This document shows, in pieces, positions 46,797 through 57,800 of a stretch of DNA of 64,000 bases. The translations under genes and the position numbers were made by a program. Location: the NCBI GenBank assembly GCA_016350165.1, contig CP066225.1, positions 1,550,001 through 1,614,000 on the forward strand. Direction: 5' to 3'. The stretch is from Planctomycetota bacterium (lineage in GTDB: Bacteria; Planctomycetota; Phycisphaerae; Phycisphaerales; Phycisphaeraceae). Positions within the stretch are counted from its first letter, which is position 1, and each line of letters starts with the position of its first letter. The notes under the pieces were generated by a model. It made no database searches. It was not told the DNA's origin and saw only the letters and a list, made by a program, of their open reading frames with translations.

Positions 46797-47852
46797 TTAT
46801 GCCGCTAATGCGCGTTCGAGTTTTTCAGGGTATGCAGCTTGTGCGATTGCGTCTTCACGTGAGATCATGCCGTTGAAGTAGAGTTCAGCAATAGCATTAT
46901 CAAGTGAAGTCATGCCAAGTGAACGGTTGGTTTCAATCACATTAGGAATTTCAAACGCACGATTTTCACGAATCAGGTTACGAACAGCTGGTGTACATAG
47001 CATCACTTCGACAGCTGGAACCATACCTTTTTTATCAATACGTTTAAAGAGAGTTTGCGAAACAACTGCTTGCAATGTGTTCGCTAACATTGAGCGGATT
47101 TGGTTTTGCTCATCAGCTGGATACATATCGATAATACGTTCGACGGTTTGCGATGCATTGACTGTGTGCAAGGTAGAGAAAACTAAGTGACCGGTTTCTG
47201 CAGCAGTGATTGCTGCAGCGGTTGTTTCCAAATCACGCATTTCGCCGACGAGAATAATGTCAGGGTCTTGACGAAGAACATGACGTAAGCCTGATGCGAA
47301 CGAAGGTGTATCTTCACCTAACTCACGTTGCTCAATCATGCAACGATCAGAAGTTAGCGTGTATTCAACGGGGTCTTCAAGTGTGATGATGTGTTTTTGA
47401 TAACGATGATTCATCGCATCAATCATCGCGGCTAGCGAAGTAGATTTACCTGAACCAGTGTCACCGGTTACTAAAACGAGTCCACGCGGTAAGTATGTAA
47501 GCCTCGTGATTACTTCTGGCAAGTTAAGAAGCGAAAGTTCTGGAATATCTGTTTTGATTGAACGCAATGAAATGCCAACGGTACTACGTTGGTAGTGAGC
47601 ATTAACACGAAAACGGCCGGTGTCTTTGATTGCATATGAGAAGTCAACGTCTTTAACTTTTGCGAAGACTTTCATGTTCTCTTCTGTTGCCATATGTTCG
47701 AGCATGGCCATGGTAGATTGAGGTGTGAGGATTGGATAATCCATAGGCATCATGACGGTGTGCACACGAGCCATGGGTGGATGACCGGCTACCAAATGAA
47801 TGTCTGAAGCATCGTGTTCAAGTGCTGTCGTGAGGATGTTGTCGAGATCCAT
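46797..47852 (-). CDS. pilT: type IV pilus retraction ATPase PilT
   Basis: 351 residues from the ATG at 47852, where the typical MDLDNILTTALEHDASDIHL start lies; the frame runs further up without a better start. Walker A is GDTGSGKST, Walker B GEMRD, Asp box LEDPVEYTL and His box STLHTVNA, all intact. PilT hexamers power pilus retraction. First gene of the five-gene pilus operon. The separate PilT-like gene at 11200 makes two such ATPases in this window. Confidence 0.93.
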   Translation of the reverse strand: MDLDNILTTALEHDASDIHLVAGHPPMARVHTVMMPMDYPILTPQSTMAMLEHMATEENMKVFAKVKDVDFSYAIKDTGRFRVNAHYQRSTVGISLRSIKTDIPELSLLNLPEVITRLTYLPRGLVLVTGDTGSGKSTSLAAMIDAMNHRYQKHIITLEDPVEYTLTSDRCMIEQRELGEDTPSFASGLRHVLRQDPDIILVGEMRDLETTAAAITAAETGHLVFSTLHTVNASQTVERIIDMYPADEQNQIRSMLANTLQAVVSQTLFKRIDKKGMVPAVEVMLCTPAVRNLIRENRAFEIPNVIETNRSLGMTSLDNAIAELYFNGMISREDAIAQAAYPEKLERALAA

Positions 47853-48171
47853 TCTTTGCTCTCTACCTAAGGCGTTAATGATCGGGCACACAGCACACAT
47901 ATGGGCGCACTATGCACCGTTCACTGAAACGAATATCGGCCCCAGCCAAAGAACGAATAAGATCAACCTCAAGTCAAGCGTCATTACCTGAACAAGCTAG
48001 TTTGTATAGGTATTATGTCTGCTAGAATCGCCACAACCGTTACAACCCAATCAGCAAAAACGTGAAAACATCTTCAGCCAACATCCAGTTACACAAATCT
48101 ATTCATAATCATTGCGCAAAAAAAAGCAGCCCATTGAGCTGCTTAATATCAATTCTAATGCTATATAGCTT
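47853..48171. other. promoter region of the pilus operon
   Basis: 319 bases between two minus-strand genes. It contains the terminator of the upstream PEP-CTERM gene (48118-48144) and, nearer 47853, what must be the pilus operon promoter, not pinpointed. Confidence 0.45.
48118..48144 (-). terminator. intrinsic terminator of PEP-CTERM gene
   Basis: Stem AAGCAGC / GCTGCTT (48124-48130, 48138-48144). The left-hand A run gives the T tail for minus-strand transcription. Confidence 0.85.
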
Positions 48172-48762
48172 TTAGCCTTTGCGGCGTTTTGCCAAACAGA
48201 GGGCACCCGCTGCAAAAAGAATCAGGCTTGCAGGCTCTGGGACTGGATTAACTGGGCTACCAGTTCGAGGTTGCTGCGGCTCTGGTGGCTGCGGCAATGT
48301 AAAACTATAGTCAGGTCGAGCATTTGGCGTTGCACCTACACTCGTTGGGCCACCAACATTGACTGGACGATAAGCATTTTGCGCTTGCCCAAGGAATCGG
48401 CTGTTGATGTAAACAGGTGTTTCATTGACACCTAAAAGCGTAGCTGTACGTACCGATCCGAGTTTATCGAAAATTGCATAAACTTCGGCAACACCATTTG
48501 AAAGCTCATCAATACGAATAAGCTGACCTAGTGGTGTATGACTTTCTGATGCACTTCCCAGAACGCCGTAATTTGCACCTACAGTTACAGGCTCCAGATA
48601 TTGTCTTGGTACTGAACCAAGCAAATTCTGAACAGACTGGAACTGGTAAGTCGTGCCATTGACAGCGACATCAGCTGCAAACGGTGCTGCTTGTAGAGAA
48701 GTGGTACCCAAGCCGACAGTCATAATAACTGCGGCCCCCATTAATCCTGTGATCTTTTTCAT
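48172..48762 (-). CDS. PEP-CTERM exported protein
   Basis: 196 residues from the ATG at 48762, chosen for the GGAGAG upstream and the signal peptide MKKITGLMGAAVIM...SLQA. The body (FAADVAVNGTTYQFQSVQNL...) has no family I recognise. A proline-rich linker (QPPEPQQPRTG) leads to VPEPASLILFAAGALCLAKRRKG, a PEP-CTERM signal. It is unrelated in body to the three PEP-CTERM paralogs at 26-29 kb. Probably an exosortase substrate of the locus 4 kb away. Confidence 0.85.
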   Translation of the reverse strand: MKKITGLMGAAVIMTVGLGTTSLQAAPFAADVAVNGTTYQFQSVQNLLGSVPRQYLEPVTVGANYGVLGSASESHTPLGQLIRIDELSNGVAEVYAIFDKLGSVRTATLLGVNETPVYINSRFLGQAQNAYRPVNVGGPTSVGATPNARPDYSFTLPQPPEPQQPRTGSPVNPVPEPASLILFAAGALCLAKRRKG

Positions 48763-49271
48763 TGTGTCTCTCCGAATCGACTTCCCATGATTACTATGTC
48801 GTCTCAGAGCAACAGCAACGCTCAAGAAATGACAAACCACGCACCGAAAGTTATCCCGCAACATTATCGGCACCGACAATGCAGCAATCCCGTCCCCTAA
48901 ACTTCCAAGGGTTTGAACATGGAAAGTAAAACCGATTTTGTGCTAAATGCAAGCCTCTCTTAATCACATTATACATCTTGCGAGGCCCTAAGAGTAGTTT
49001 TATTGATACAACTAGCGTAAACATATCTAATCACTACATAGATTGCTGGAAAAATCGTTACAAACCTTACACGCCGAATATTCTCACACTTACCAATATT
49101 ACCTTATTTAACATTTTGGCAAATAATCTTCATTCACTTCAAATTACGTGTAGGTCCGATTTTGTGAAGACAACAATAAAACTTGACAGCCAACAGCAGG
49201 AAACAAAAAGCACACGGCGATTAATTGCCGTGTGCTTTTAGATTTTTAACGGCCTTGGAATTTTAGAATGA
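48763..49271. other. intergenic region
   Basis: 509 bases between minus-strand genes, containing the gpsA terminator and presumably the PEP-CTERM gene promoter. Otherwise A/T-rich without recognised features. Confidence 0.45.
49206..49239 (-). terminator. intrinsic terminator of gpsA
   Basis: A 13-bp perfect stem AAAAGCACACGGC / GCCGTGTGCTTTT (49206-49218, 49227-49239), A/T runs on both sides. Confidence 0.9.
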
Positions 49272-50288
49272 TTAGCTGATCTGTTCTGCCTTCAAACCTC
49301 GGCTCATCAATTTTGTAATACCTTCTAGTGGATCAAGCCCTTCGAACAGGACTGCATTAAGTGCCTGAGTGATCGGCATCTCAACTTCATACTTGGTTGA
49401 TAGCTCAAGCACTGATTTGGTTGTAGGTACACCTTCAACAATACCGGGGATAGATTCGAGAACTTCTTCTAGTTTTCGCCCTCGACCAAGCTGCTCGCCA
49501 CATGTACGGTTACGACCTGTTGGTGAAAAGCAAGTTGTTGCCAAATCACCTACGCCAGAAATCCCGAAGAAAGTCTCGCGACTTGCGCCCATCGCTAAAC
49601 CCAAACGTGTGATTTCAGCCAAACCCCTTGAGAGGAGAGCTGATTTTGCGTTAATTCCTGCCTGCAACCCATCTAACATACCTGCTGCTAATGCGATGAC
49701 ATTCTTAGTTGCTCCGGCAAGCTCAACGCCAAGTAAATCATTGTTGGTATAGACACGGAACCAATGTGTATTGAACATCGTTTGAAGTTCTACGGCAAAG
49801 GCTTCGTCCTTTGAGGCAGCGCAAACTGTTGCTGGCAAACACTTTGCTAATTCATCTGCCACTGATGGGCCGGAAATGCATGCCAATGAACGATCTTGTT
49901 TTCCAACCTGAGTGAGCACATCTTCAATGATTTGAGTTGGACGAAGAAGTGTCTCGGTCTCTACACCTTTTGAAAGTGACGCGATTGGCACTCCAGTGGG
50001 AACATATTTTTGCAAACGAGTCCAGACACTACGCACAAACTGTGTTGGTACCGCACTGATGATCACATCTGCATCCGCAAATGCTTTGTCATCCTCAGCA
50101 GTGAGCTTAATCGTGTCAGGTAGCTTATAGCCTGGCAGGTAACGCGAGTTCTCACGTGTCTGAATCATTTCAGCGGTGTAATTCGCAAATGCTCCCCAGA
50201 TAGTTACGTTATATTCTTTATTGACAAGGAGTAACGCCGACACTGTCGCCATTGCTCCATCGCCAATGATGGTAATATTTTTGGTCAT
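49272..50288 (-). CDS. gpsA: glycerol-3-phosphate dehydrogenase [NAD(P)+]
   Basis: Reduces dihydroxyacetone phosphate to sn-glycerol-3-phosphate for phospholipid synthesis. 338 residues from the ATG at 50288, the usual length. Motifs: ITIIGDGAMATVSALLL (the family has GxGxxG; here GDGAMA), a YLPGYKLPDTI segment, SLSKGVE, ISGPSVADEL, LAGATKNVIALAAGMLDG with the catalytic Lys, GISGVGDLATTCFSPTGRNR and PGIVEGVPT. Downstream direction leads to its own terminator. It is divergent from the exopolysaccharide locus. Confidence 0.94.
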   Translation of the reverse strand: MTKNITIIGDGAMATVSALLLVNKEYNVTIWGAFANYTAEMIQTRENSRYLPGYKLPDTIKLTAEDDKAFADADVIISAVPTQFVRSVWTRLQKYVPTGVPIASLSKGVETETLLRPTQIIEDVLTQVGKQDRSLACISGPSVADELAKCLPATVCAASKDEAFAVELQTMFNTHWFRVYTNNDLLGVELAGATKNVIALAAGMLDGLQAGINAKSALLSRGLAEITRLGLAMGASRETFFGISGVGDLATTCFSPTGRNRTCGEQLGRGRKLEEVLESIPGIVEGVPTTKSVLELSTKYEVEMPITQALNAVLFEGLDPLEGITKLMSRGLKAEQIS

Positions 50289-50865
50289 ATCAACTCTTTT
50301 CGCTTGGGCTCTCGATATCTCTATGTCTCTTCGACGATCCGCACAGCATCTCACACAGATTTATAGAGCAGCTACCCTCGGCGGCAAGCTGCTGGGTGTA
50401 AGACTATGTCATTCTGATAGTTTCGAGGGATACTGGCAAGCTGTGTGGAAGATTACGATCTGATAAATTGACGCAAATTATATGAACCACTACCCATATA
50501 TCTTTCGTATCATGTCTACCAACTCATTCGACTGAGAATTTATGTTTAAATCTCAGGCGCGTTTAGGGCTGTTAATCGCCTGAATATGAGAGATTTATAA
50601 AAGTAGAAATAGAGCGACCAGCTTTAATTGCCGAGAAATGCAGAGACAACGTTCTCATGGCGAACGTATTTGAGTTTTGTAGCAGGTGCACGAGTGCCAT
50701 TTAGTTAACTAAAGCCACATAAACTCAAACATTTTTTACTTACTTGGTCGCAAGATTTAGGTGCGTTAATCTGGGTTATTTATTAAGATAGGCGCACATA
50801 TCCATGGGGTGAGCAATATTTTCCACCCGTGAGGACACAAAGTCAGGAACAACCGATTCAGGAGC
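50289..50865. other. divergent promoter region, gpsA / exopolysaccharide locus
   Basis: 577 bases. It must contain promoters for gpsA (leftward) and for the export operon (rightward). AGGAGC directly precedes the ATG at 50866. No promoter pair or operator could be fixed by eye. Confidence 0.45.
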
Positions 50866-52332
50866 ATGACGTTGACAAATAGTCGAGACTTGAAGATTCG
50901 GAGAGGCGTACAGTTTGCAATTTTGGGAATTGCGATGATTGTGACCTTCCTGAGCGGGTGCGAGACGGATTCATTTTTCAATCCGGCAGTCGTAGGTCGC
51001 TGGGAGCACACTCCCGTCTCATTACCAATTTTAGAGAGACTGGATGTTATTGAGGGCGAGGATACTTCTTCACTTGCTGTCACTTCTGTCCGTCCAGAAG
51101 ACCTCATACCAGACGTTCGCGAATACGTCATCGGCCCGGGCGACTTGCTCACCGTAACCGTATTCGAACTCGTCTCACCAGGCGTCGAGTCTGTACAGAC
51201 ACGTCGTGTCGATGAAACCGGCATGATCCGTCTGCCAATCATCGGCCCTGTCCGTGCTGCAGGTCTTAGCTCCAGTGAGCTTGAAAAAACCATCGGTAAA
51301 ATCCTTGAAGAGAAGAACATTCTTCGCAACGCAACAGTCAGCGTTATTCTTCAGGAATCCCGCCAGAACACTTTCAGCGTCATCGGCGAACCACTTCAGG
51401 GTGGTACCGCGATCGGCACGTACGTGATTCCAAAACCTGACTTCCGTCTCTTGGATGCTCTGGCTTTGGCACGTGGTGTACCCGGCCGTACAAAGCGTCT
51501 GCGTATTTTCCGCCAAACTCCACTTACAGCTGAAGTCGCTGGCGAAATTGATATGCAGAAAAATGAAATGACTGAGCAGCAACCCGTTGCTCCAGCACCA
51601 AGCAATCCGTCGAAGCTCATTGATGAACTTCTTGAAGGCATCGATGATAATTCTGCAACCGAAACTGCTGCACCCAAAGCTCCTTTAAAAGAAGCACCCG
51701 CAGCAATCGAAGGTGGTCTCGACAGCAGCAACAACAGCCCACAATGGGTGTTCGCTGGTGGAAAGTGGATCAAAGTAGGCGAAACAGTTGCTGACGGTGC
51801 GACAACCGAACAAATTAAAGAAGCGGATGCACTCGGCGAGTTGATCACGCAACGTATCATCGAAATCCCATACGATCAGCTTCTAGAAGGTGACATGCGT
51901 TACAACATCGTCATCCGTCGTGGTGACGTCATCCGCGTTCCAGACCCAACTGCTGGTTTCGTCTACATCATGGGTGAAATTGCACGTCCCGGTGCATACA
52001 CCGTTCCTGGTGAAAGAGACCTCACGGTGAAGCAACTCATCGCTTCTGCTGGCGGCCTTTCACAGCTCGCAATCCCTGAACGTGTAGACCTCGTTCGACG
52101 TATTGCTGATAGCGAAGAAGCAACCATTCGTATGAATGTTCGCTCAATTTTCGAAGGCACAGAGCCTGACCTTTACCTCAAGCCAAATGACTTGATCAAT
52201 GTGGGCACCAACTTCGTTGCGACGCCACTTGCAGTCTTCCGTAACGGCTTCCGTATGACTTACGGCTTCGGTTTCATCCTTGACCGTAACTTCGGCCCAG
52301 ACGTCTTTGGCCCAATTGACACAGTTCAATAA
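50866..52332 (+). CDS. Wza-type polysaccharide export lipoprotein with SLBB domain
   Basis: 488 residues. The N-terminal signal ends in a lipobox (FLSGC), so it is a lipoprotein. A Poly_export domain follows at about 85-185 (YVIGPGDLLTVTVFE, LPIIGPVRAAGLS, VSVILQESR). SLBB-type repeats include VYIMGEIARPGAYTVPGERD, LKQLIASAGGLS-like sequence and a last DLINVGTNF. An insertion of about 110 residues (about 230-340, Ala/Pro-rich then NNSPQWVFAGGKWIKVGE) splits the second SLBB. This is the outer-membrane export channel of a capsule or exopolysaccharide system. First gene of the locus. AGGAGC precedes the ATG. Confidence 0.9.
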   Translation: MTLTNSRDLKIRRGVQFAILGIAMIVTFLSGCETDSFFNPAVVGRWEHTPVSLPILERLDVIEGEDTSSLAVTSVRPEDLIPDVREYVIGPGDLLTVTVFELVSPGVESVQTRRVDETGMIRLPIIGPVRAAGLSSSELEKTIGKILEEKNILRNATVSVILQESRQNTFSVIGEPLQGGTAIGTYVIPKPDFRLLDALALARGVPGRTKRLRIFRQTPLTAEVAGEIDMQKNEMTEQQPVAPAPSNPSKLIDELLEGIDDNSATETAAPKAPLKEAPAAIEGGLDSSNNSPQWVFAGGKWIKVGETVADGATTEQIKEADALGELITQRIIEIPYDQLLEGDMRYNIVIRRGDVIRVPDPTAGFVYIMGEIARPGAYTVPGERDLTVKQLIASAGGLSQLAIPERVDLVRRIADSEEATIRMNVRSIFEGTEPDLYLKPNDLINVGTNFVATPLAVFRNGFRMTYGFGFILDRNFGPDVFGPIDTVQ

Positions 52333-52366
52333 TTTCTAACTAAGATAGTTAGCAAAACAATTAGTG

Positions 52367-52568
52367 CGGCAAGATTTAACGATCTTGCCGTCACATTCGA
52401 AATTTGAATCAGTCTTCAAGGTGCCATCTGAGGTGGGAACGAACTTAAACAAGTTCAATTTTCAGATGGCACGTAGGGCACGGATCGCCCAGTGCGGGGC
52501 AGGATGCATTCTTTTCCGCACCAACAAGACAACATCCAAGGAAGGTTTACGACTGCAGCGTGTGCTGT
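52367..52568 (+). ncRNA. cluster of stable hairpins, candidate cis-regulatory RNA
   Basis: Within the 380 bases between the export gene and the exosortase gene. CGGCAAGAT / ATCTTGCCG (52367-52375, 52382-52390). GTGCCATCTGA / TCAGATGGCAC (52421-52431, 52462-52472) with an inner GAACTT / AAGTTC. GGGC / GCCC (52476-52490). GTGCGG / CCGCAC (52492-52497, 52516-52521). CAGC / GCTG near 52556-52567. None has a T tail. The rest of the gap (52333-52366, 52569-52712) shows nothing. I do not recognise a known riboswitch; cyclic-di-GMP classes were considered and their conserved cores are not visible. Confidence 0.4.
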
Positions 52569-52712
52569 AGCCGAAGGTTTATTTTTGAACCCGTATCAAT
52601 ACGATCTCGTAAAGATCAGAGGGTCAATCAAACACTGAAACCCAAATAGCCTCAGATGACTTTCATGCATTTTCTTAAGCATCATATGAGGAACGAGTAG
52701 AGCAGTCAGAGG

Positions 52713-54782
52713 ATGGACAACCCGATCCAAACACAAACACCCAAATCAGTTTCACTAGCTAACGCTTCGCTGATTCCCAATGAATTTAAGCCTTGGGCCA
52801 TAGCGATTGCCATCAGCTTTATTGCGCTACATTGGGCATTCCTTTGGCGTATGTATCTGATCGCTCGTTCAGATAACAACTGGTCACACGCATTAATCGT
52901 GCCAGTCATCTCACTCTATTATATATTCCAACATCGTAACCGACTCATGGCCACCCAAGCACGCGTCTGCCTGTGGGGCCTGCCCTTCCTTATCCTTGGC
53001 ATCTTTAGTTATATCTTTGGTGTTAATCCAATTCGTAATTTCATGCTCCAAGGATACGGCATGATTCTTGGCCTTTTTGGCCTCGTGCTATTCCTACTCG
53101 GCCCCAAAATAATGCGGGTACTTTGGTTCCCCATTTTCTATCTAGGCTTTGGCGTTAAGGTATCTCAACGAATCTGGGAAGAAATCGCAGTACAACTCCA
53201 GTGGATCGCCGCCAACTGTGCGACAGTAACATTGAAGTTTTTCTCTATCTTCATGGATTTTGAAGTCACAAACAGTGGCACGACTATTAGCCTGACTCAA
53301 AACAAAATTGATCCTTATAGCGGTATGCTCAGGCCATTTACAGAAAGCCTCAATGTTGCTGAGGCTTGTGCAGGCTTACGCATGCTCATGGCTTTCCTCG
53401 CCCTCGGTGTCGCAACCGCTTTTCTTTGGAAACGCCCAACGTGGCAACGCATCATCATGGTCCTCATGACCGTTCCAATTGCAGTCGCCGTAAACGTTGG
53501 CCGTGTCGCTGCTCTTGGCTTACTGACACTTATAAATCCTGAGCTAGCTAAAGGTGACTTCCACCTTTTCATCGGCATGCTCATGCTTGTTCCTGCTCTC
53601 GGCCTCTACCTGCTTCTTGGCTGGATCATGGACCACATCGTCATACAAGAAAAGCCTGCGGAAGATCCTGAAGAAACCTATAAACGTCAAGCCGCACAAC
53701 TCGCTTCCGAGCGTGTTCCACTTGACAAAATCAACATTGCTAAATTGGCAACATGGTTAGTAACTGGCGTCATCAGTATCGCAGCAGCCAGTGGCCTATA
53801 TCTGTTAATGATTGGAATCACCCCTCCAGCATTGCCATTAAGTGGTGCTGCAGGCCTTTTGGCTGGCGCCCTGGTAAAACTTTGCTGGACATTACTACCA
53901 CCAACTTTTGTTGCTTTAGGCATTGGCATTATCGCATACCGCTTCCTCTCCACAAATAGTGACAACAACATCCGCAATATTAAGCTTGCAAATACTGCTG
54001 CATACATCACAGGTGTTCTCGTAGTTGCGTTCATTGGTTTGGAAAGCATCAATGCATACACAGATTCAGTCTTGTTTAAAGAAGCTGTTCCACCACGTCA
54101 TCAACTGATGGTCGTACCTCGTAACCTTGCTGATTGGAAACTCAAACATGAAGACCCGCCACTCAGCAAAGAAATTCTGAGCGAACTTGGCACTAAAAAT
54201 TATGTCAGCCGCAATTACGAAAACACATCACTAGGTATTGATGACCCACAACGTTATGTACGCTTCCACTCTGCCTATTACACAGGCACAGTCGATACAG
54301 TGCCGCACGTCCCTGATCGTTGTTATGTCGCAGGTGGTGCACAAGCAAATAAAAGAGGAATCGCAAAGTTATCTATCAGCAATATGGATTACTTCAAAGA
54401 TGAAGACATCCCCGGTGGAACGCTTGCATACAGTACGATTCACAAAGGTGAAGTCCGAATCCCACAAACCAAAGACATTCCTGCATCATACATGATTTTC
54501 ACGCCTGCGAACCAACCGAAAGGGCAGGAACGCAAAGCAACTGTCATGTACTTCTTTGCGGCCAACGGTAAGTTCTTGGCCACCCCTGATGCAGTGCGTC
54601 TTAAAGGTACAGAAACAAGCGATAAATATAGCTACTACTGCAAGATCGAAGTCTTGGTGCAAACCGGCGACCTTGATCGTGCCAAAGAAGCTGCTGAGTC
54701 ATTCTTATCAGATTACATGCCTGAAATCATGGCCTGCCTTCCAGATTGGAAGGATGTTAAAGATGATAAATGGCCCAAATAA
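52713..54782 (+). CDS. exosortase fused to EpsI-type domain
   Basis: 689 residues. The N-terminal ~300 are an exosortase/archaeosortase: multiple membrane helices and the catalytic triad Cys219 in [15 protein letters not shown], Arg264 in [11 protein letters not shown] and His284 in [10 protein letters not shown]. After two or three further helices (about 345-465), the C-terminal ~220 residues form an EpsI (DUF3485) domain ([44 protein letters not shown]). Exosortases cleave PEP-CTERM signals and probably transfer substrates to an envelope acceptor; EpsI is a regular partner, here fused. Six PEP-CTERM substrates are encoded in the window. Confidence 0.92.
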   Translation: MDNPIQTQTPKSVSLANASLIPNEFKPWAIAIAISFIALHWAFLWRMYLIARSDNNWSHALIVPVISLYYIFQHRNRLMATQARVCLWGLPFLILGIFSYIFGVNPIRNFMLQGYGMILGLFGLVLFLLGPKIMRVLWFPIFYLGFGVKVSQRIWEEIAVQLQWIAANCATVTLKFFSIFMDFEVTNSGTTISLTQNKIDPYSGMLRPFTESLNVAEACAGLRMLMAFLALGVATAFLWKRPTWQRIIMVLMTVPIAVAVNVGRVAALGLLTLINPELAKGDFHLFIGMLMLVPALGLYLLLGWIMDHIVIQEKPAEDPEETYKRQAAQLASERVPLDKINIAKLATWLVTGVISIAAASGLYLLMIGITPPALPLSGAAGLLAGALVKLCWTLLPPTFVALGIGIIAYRFLSTNSDNNIRNIKLANTAAYITGVLVVAFIGLESINAYTDSVLFKEAVPPRHQLMVVPRNLADWKLKHEDPPLSKEILSELGTKNYVSRNYENTSLGIDDPQRYVRFHSAYYTGTVDTVPHVPDRCYVAGGAQANKRGIAKLSISNMDYFKDEDIPGGTLAYSTIHKGEVRIPQTKDIPASYMIFTPANQPKGQERKATVMYFFAANGKFLATPDAVRLKGTETSDKYSYYCKIEVLVQTGDLDRAKEAAESFLSDYMPEIMACLPDWKDVKDDKWPK

Positions 54783-54852
54783 CGATTATTCATAATCATT
54801 GATTTTAATCTTCGTAATAAACGAAGTTGAGGATACAAAGAGGAGTCGGTTA

Positions 54853-57800
54853 ATGGCCGGTCGCGTAAATACAAAGTTCGTCTTCATGCTCAGTGCTATC
54901 ATCATATTCATGGTGCTCGCACTCGCTGGTGTCTATTACAAAACTGTTCTCAAAAGCGCTTCTAACTTAGCAGCAAAAGGTGATCAGCTTGTTGAAGAAA
55001 ACCAGTTATTCCTTGCGCTAAAAGAATATGGCAAAGCTGTTCACAAAGAACCAACTAATAAAGAATACATCGAAAAATACATCGCTCTTTTCCCAAAATT
55101 GCAAATCGATCTCACTGCTGATGCTCGCTTGTATCTAAACCAAGAAAGATCATTCAAGAAGCAGCTCGCTGAGATTACGCACGATACAACTGAAAAACAG
55201 ATCGATTACTACGAACTGCTTTTCAGCTATAGCAATCTTTACAACTCCGCTACAGCTGCAAACATTCTGTTCACTGAAACTGATGAATGGCTAAACAGTG
55301 TCCCTGATGACATTGTCGCCATAAAATATCGTGGTATCGCCCAAACAATGCAGTTCAATCTCAACACACCTGAACGCGATCGTATTCAGGCTCTCGAAGA
55401 TCTAACCGCCGCAGCCAAAGCATTCCCTGAAGATGCTGATATTCCTTACTTCTTATCAAGCCTTAAACTATTCGAATGCTCGCTTCTAGACAGTGACCAA
55501 GGCAATCGTGAGCTAGCCGCTCAATACCGCCACGAAGCACAACAGTACACCGATCAACTTCATGATCTCGCTGGCGACAATCCGAAGCATCTCATCCGTT
55601 ATGCAAATCAAATCATCAACCCCAATTTCATTCCTCGTATCTCAGCCATGGCTAATCAAAGCACCATCGATGCCGCAAACAAGCTTTACGCTGAACGTAT
55701 CGAAATGGCTAAACCTGTCATCGCTAACCTCGTCGAAAAAGCCAATGCAAATCAAATCATCAGCCAATACGATTTGATTAAGATCACAAACCTCTTACGT
55801 CGCACCCATCCTGAAACAGTCAAGGTTGATGATCGTCAAATTCCACAAGGCATCGTGACCTCAGTACAGCTTCTTGAAAGCGCACTCGCAAGCAAGCCAA
55901 ACAATATCATGATTCTTCATGAACTCGGTAACCTATACCGCATGCAAGGACAGATTGATTCTTCATTGCCATTCTTTGAAAAAGCAATGAACCTTCCGAA
56001 CATAAATACAGCAATGAATTTCCTGCGAGACCAAAGATACCAACTCAACGCGGCTAAGAATGTCGCTGAACTACTTATCGCAAAATCCGCATCAGCTAAG
56101 GATGAATCTGAAAAAGATAAGGTCTTTGCTTCAGTTGAAAAGACAATTGACTACATCAACAAACGTGCAGATTCACCTTCATTAGGTGAAATTCTCAAAG
56201 CAAAACTTCTCTACGCACAAAACAAATTTGAAGAAGCAACACCACTTCTCGAAAAAGCATATAAACAAACTCGTAACACAGATCCGCAGCTTATGCAGAT
56301 GACTGCTGAAGCACGCCTCAAGCAAAACAACTGGGGGGCCGCGATTCAAATTTACGAGGATTACCTCACAGTTCGCCCAACCGACACACGTATTGCATTG
56401 AAGCTTGCAAGCCTCTACACAACACACAAACAGAGTGAAAAAGCTAGACCAATCATTAACAAGCTACTCGAAATCGACAACACAAACCGCACTTTCCTAC
56501 TGCTACACGCAACCGTGCTCGCATACGAAAATCAGATCGACAAAGCGATTGAAATCTATAAGTCACTCGATCCTGAAAAAACACCAGCGTTCTATGACAT
56601 GCTCACCCAACTATATCTTGCCAAGAAAGATACAGCCAGCGCAAGAGAATCTGCATACAAATACTTTGAAGCAGAACCAACTAACCTCAACGCACTGCAA
56701 AAAGCCCTCTCATTGACCGATACTCAAGATGAAAAAAATCTGCTCATTCAAATCGCGAAAGATGCGGGCGCTGAAGAGCGTACTCTCAACCTGATTGCAG
56801 ACAAGCAACAAGGTAAACTTGAGAACCTTGATCCAACCCAACTCGCTTCACGCATAAACGAAGGCGTCGATGATCCTTTCACTAAGTTGATCAATGAAAT
56901 CCAAGTCTACGCACGCAGCAACGACCTAGATTCTTTAAGAACAGCCATTGCAAAAGCTGCAGAGTTGGAGCCTAAGCACCCTGATGTTCTGAAGCTTCAG
57001 TTCAACATCGCAATTACTGACAAAAAATATGATGCTGCTGAACAACTCTTGCCAGACATCATTGAACAAAACATCGACAAAGCACAAGGCAACACATACA
57101 GAGCTAGACTTGCAACAGCTAAAGGTGAATTCGAACTCGCTGAAGCAGCATATGATCGGGCACTAGCCACTGTCGAAGTTAACTCAGATCTTTGGGTTAA
57201 ATACGGCCAAGTTCTTGTCTACAACAAGAAACTCAATGAAGCTGAATCTGCATTCAAAAAAGCGGTTCAACAAAAACCAGACAATGTCAATGCTCATCGC
57301 GGCTTGGCGACTGTCTACCTCCAGCTTAACCGTGGTGCTGATGCACTAAACCAGATCAAAACGGCTCGCCGCTATGCTCCACGTAGCGTTGATATTCTCA
57401 ACATCTACCTACAGCTTGAACAGCAATTCGGCAACAAAGAAACTGCTACCGAAATCAGAGAAAAGATCGCCACAGCAAACCCAACTGATATTACAAATCG
57501 TCGCGCTCTTGCAGGTCTTTATGCTGAACAGGAACGCTTCAACGATGCGATCGAATTAGCACACCAACTCATCAAAGATGAAGGTGAAAACAGAACAAAC
57601 ATCTCAATCCTTGCAGGTGTTTATGCTCTGAGCGGCAAACCTGATCAAGGTGAAACCGCAATCCGTCAATACATCGCAGGTCTCATCGACAAAGACACAA
57701 TCGCAGATCATCTCGTTTTGGCTCGCTACCTTACTCAGCAAAATGGTAACATCCAGGCAACCCTCGCTGCTTACCAGAATGCTATCGACATCGAAGATGC

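Noticed and set aside
52367-52568. Cyclic-di-GMP riboswitch upstream of the exosortase gene
   Set aside because: The conserved cores of the known classes were looked for and not found; kept only as an unassigned structured element.
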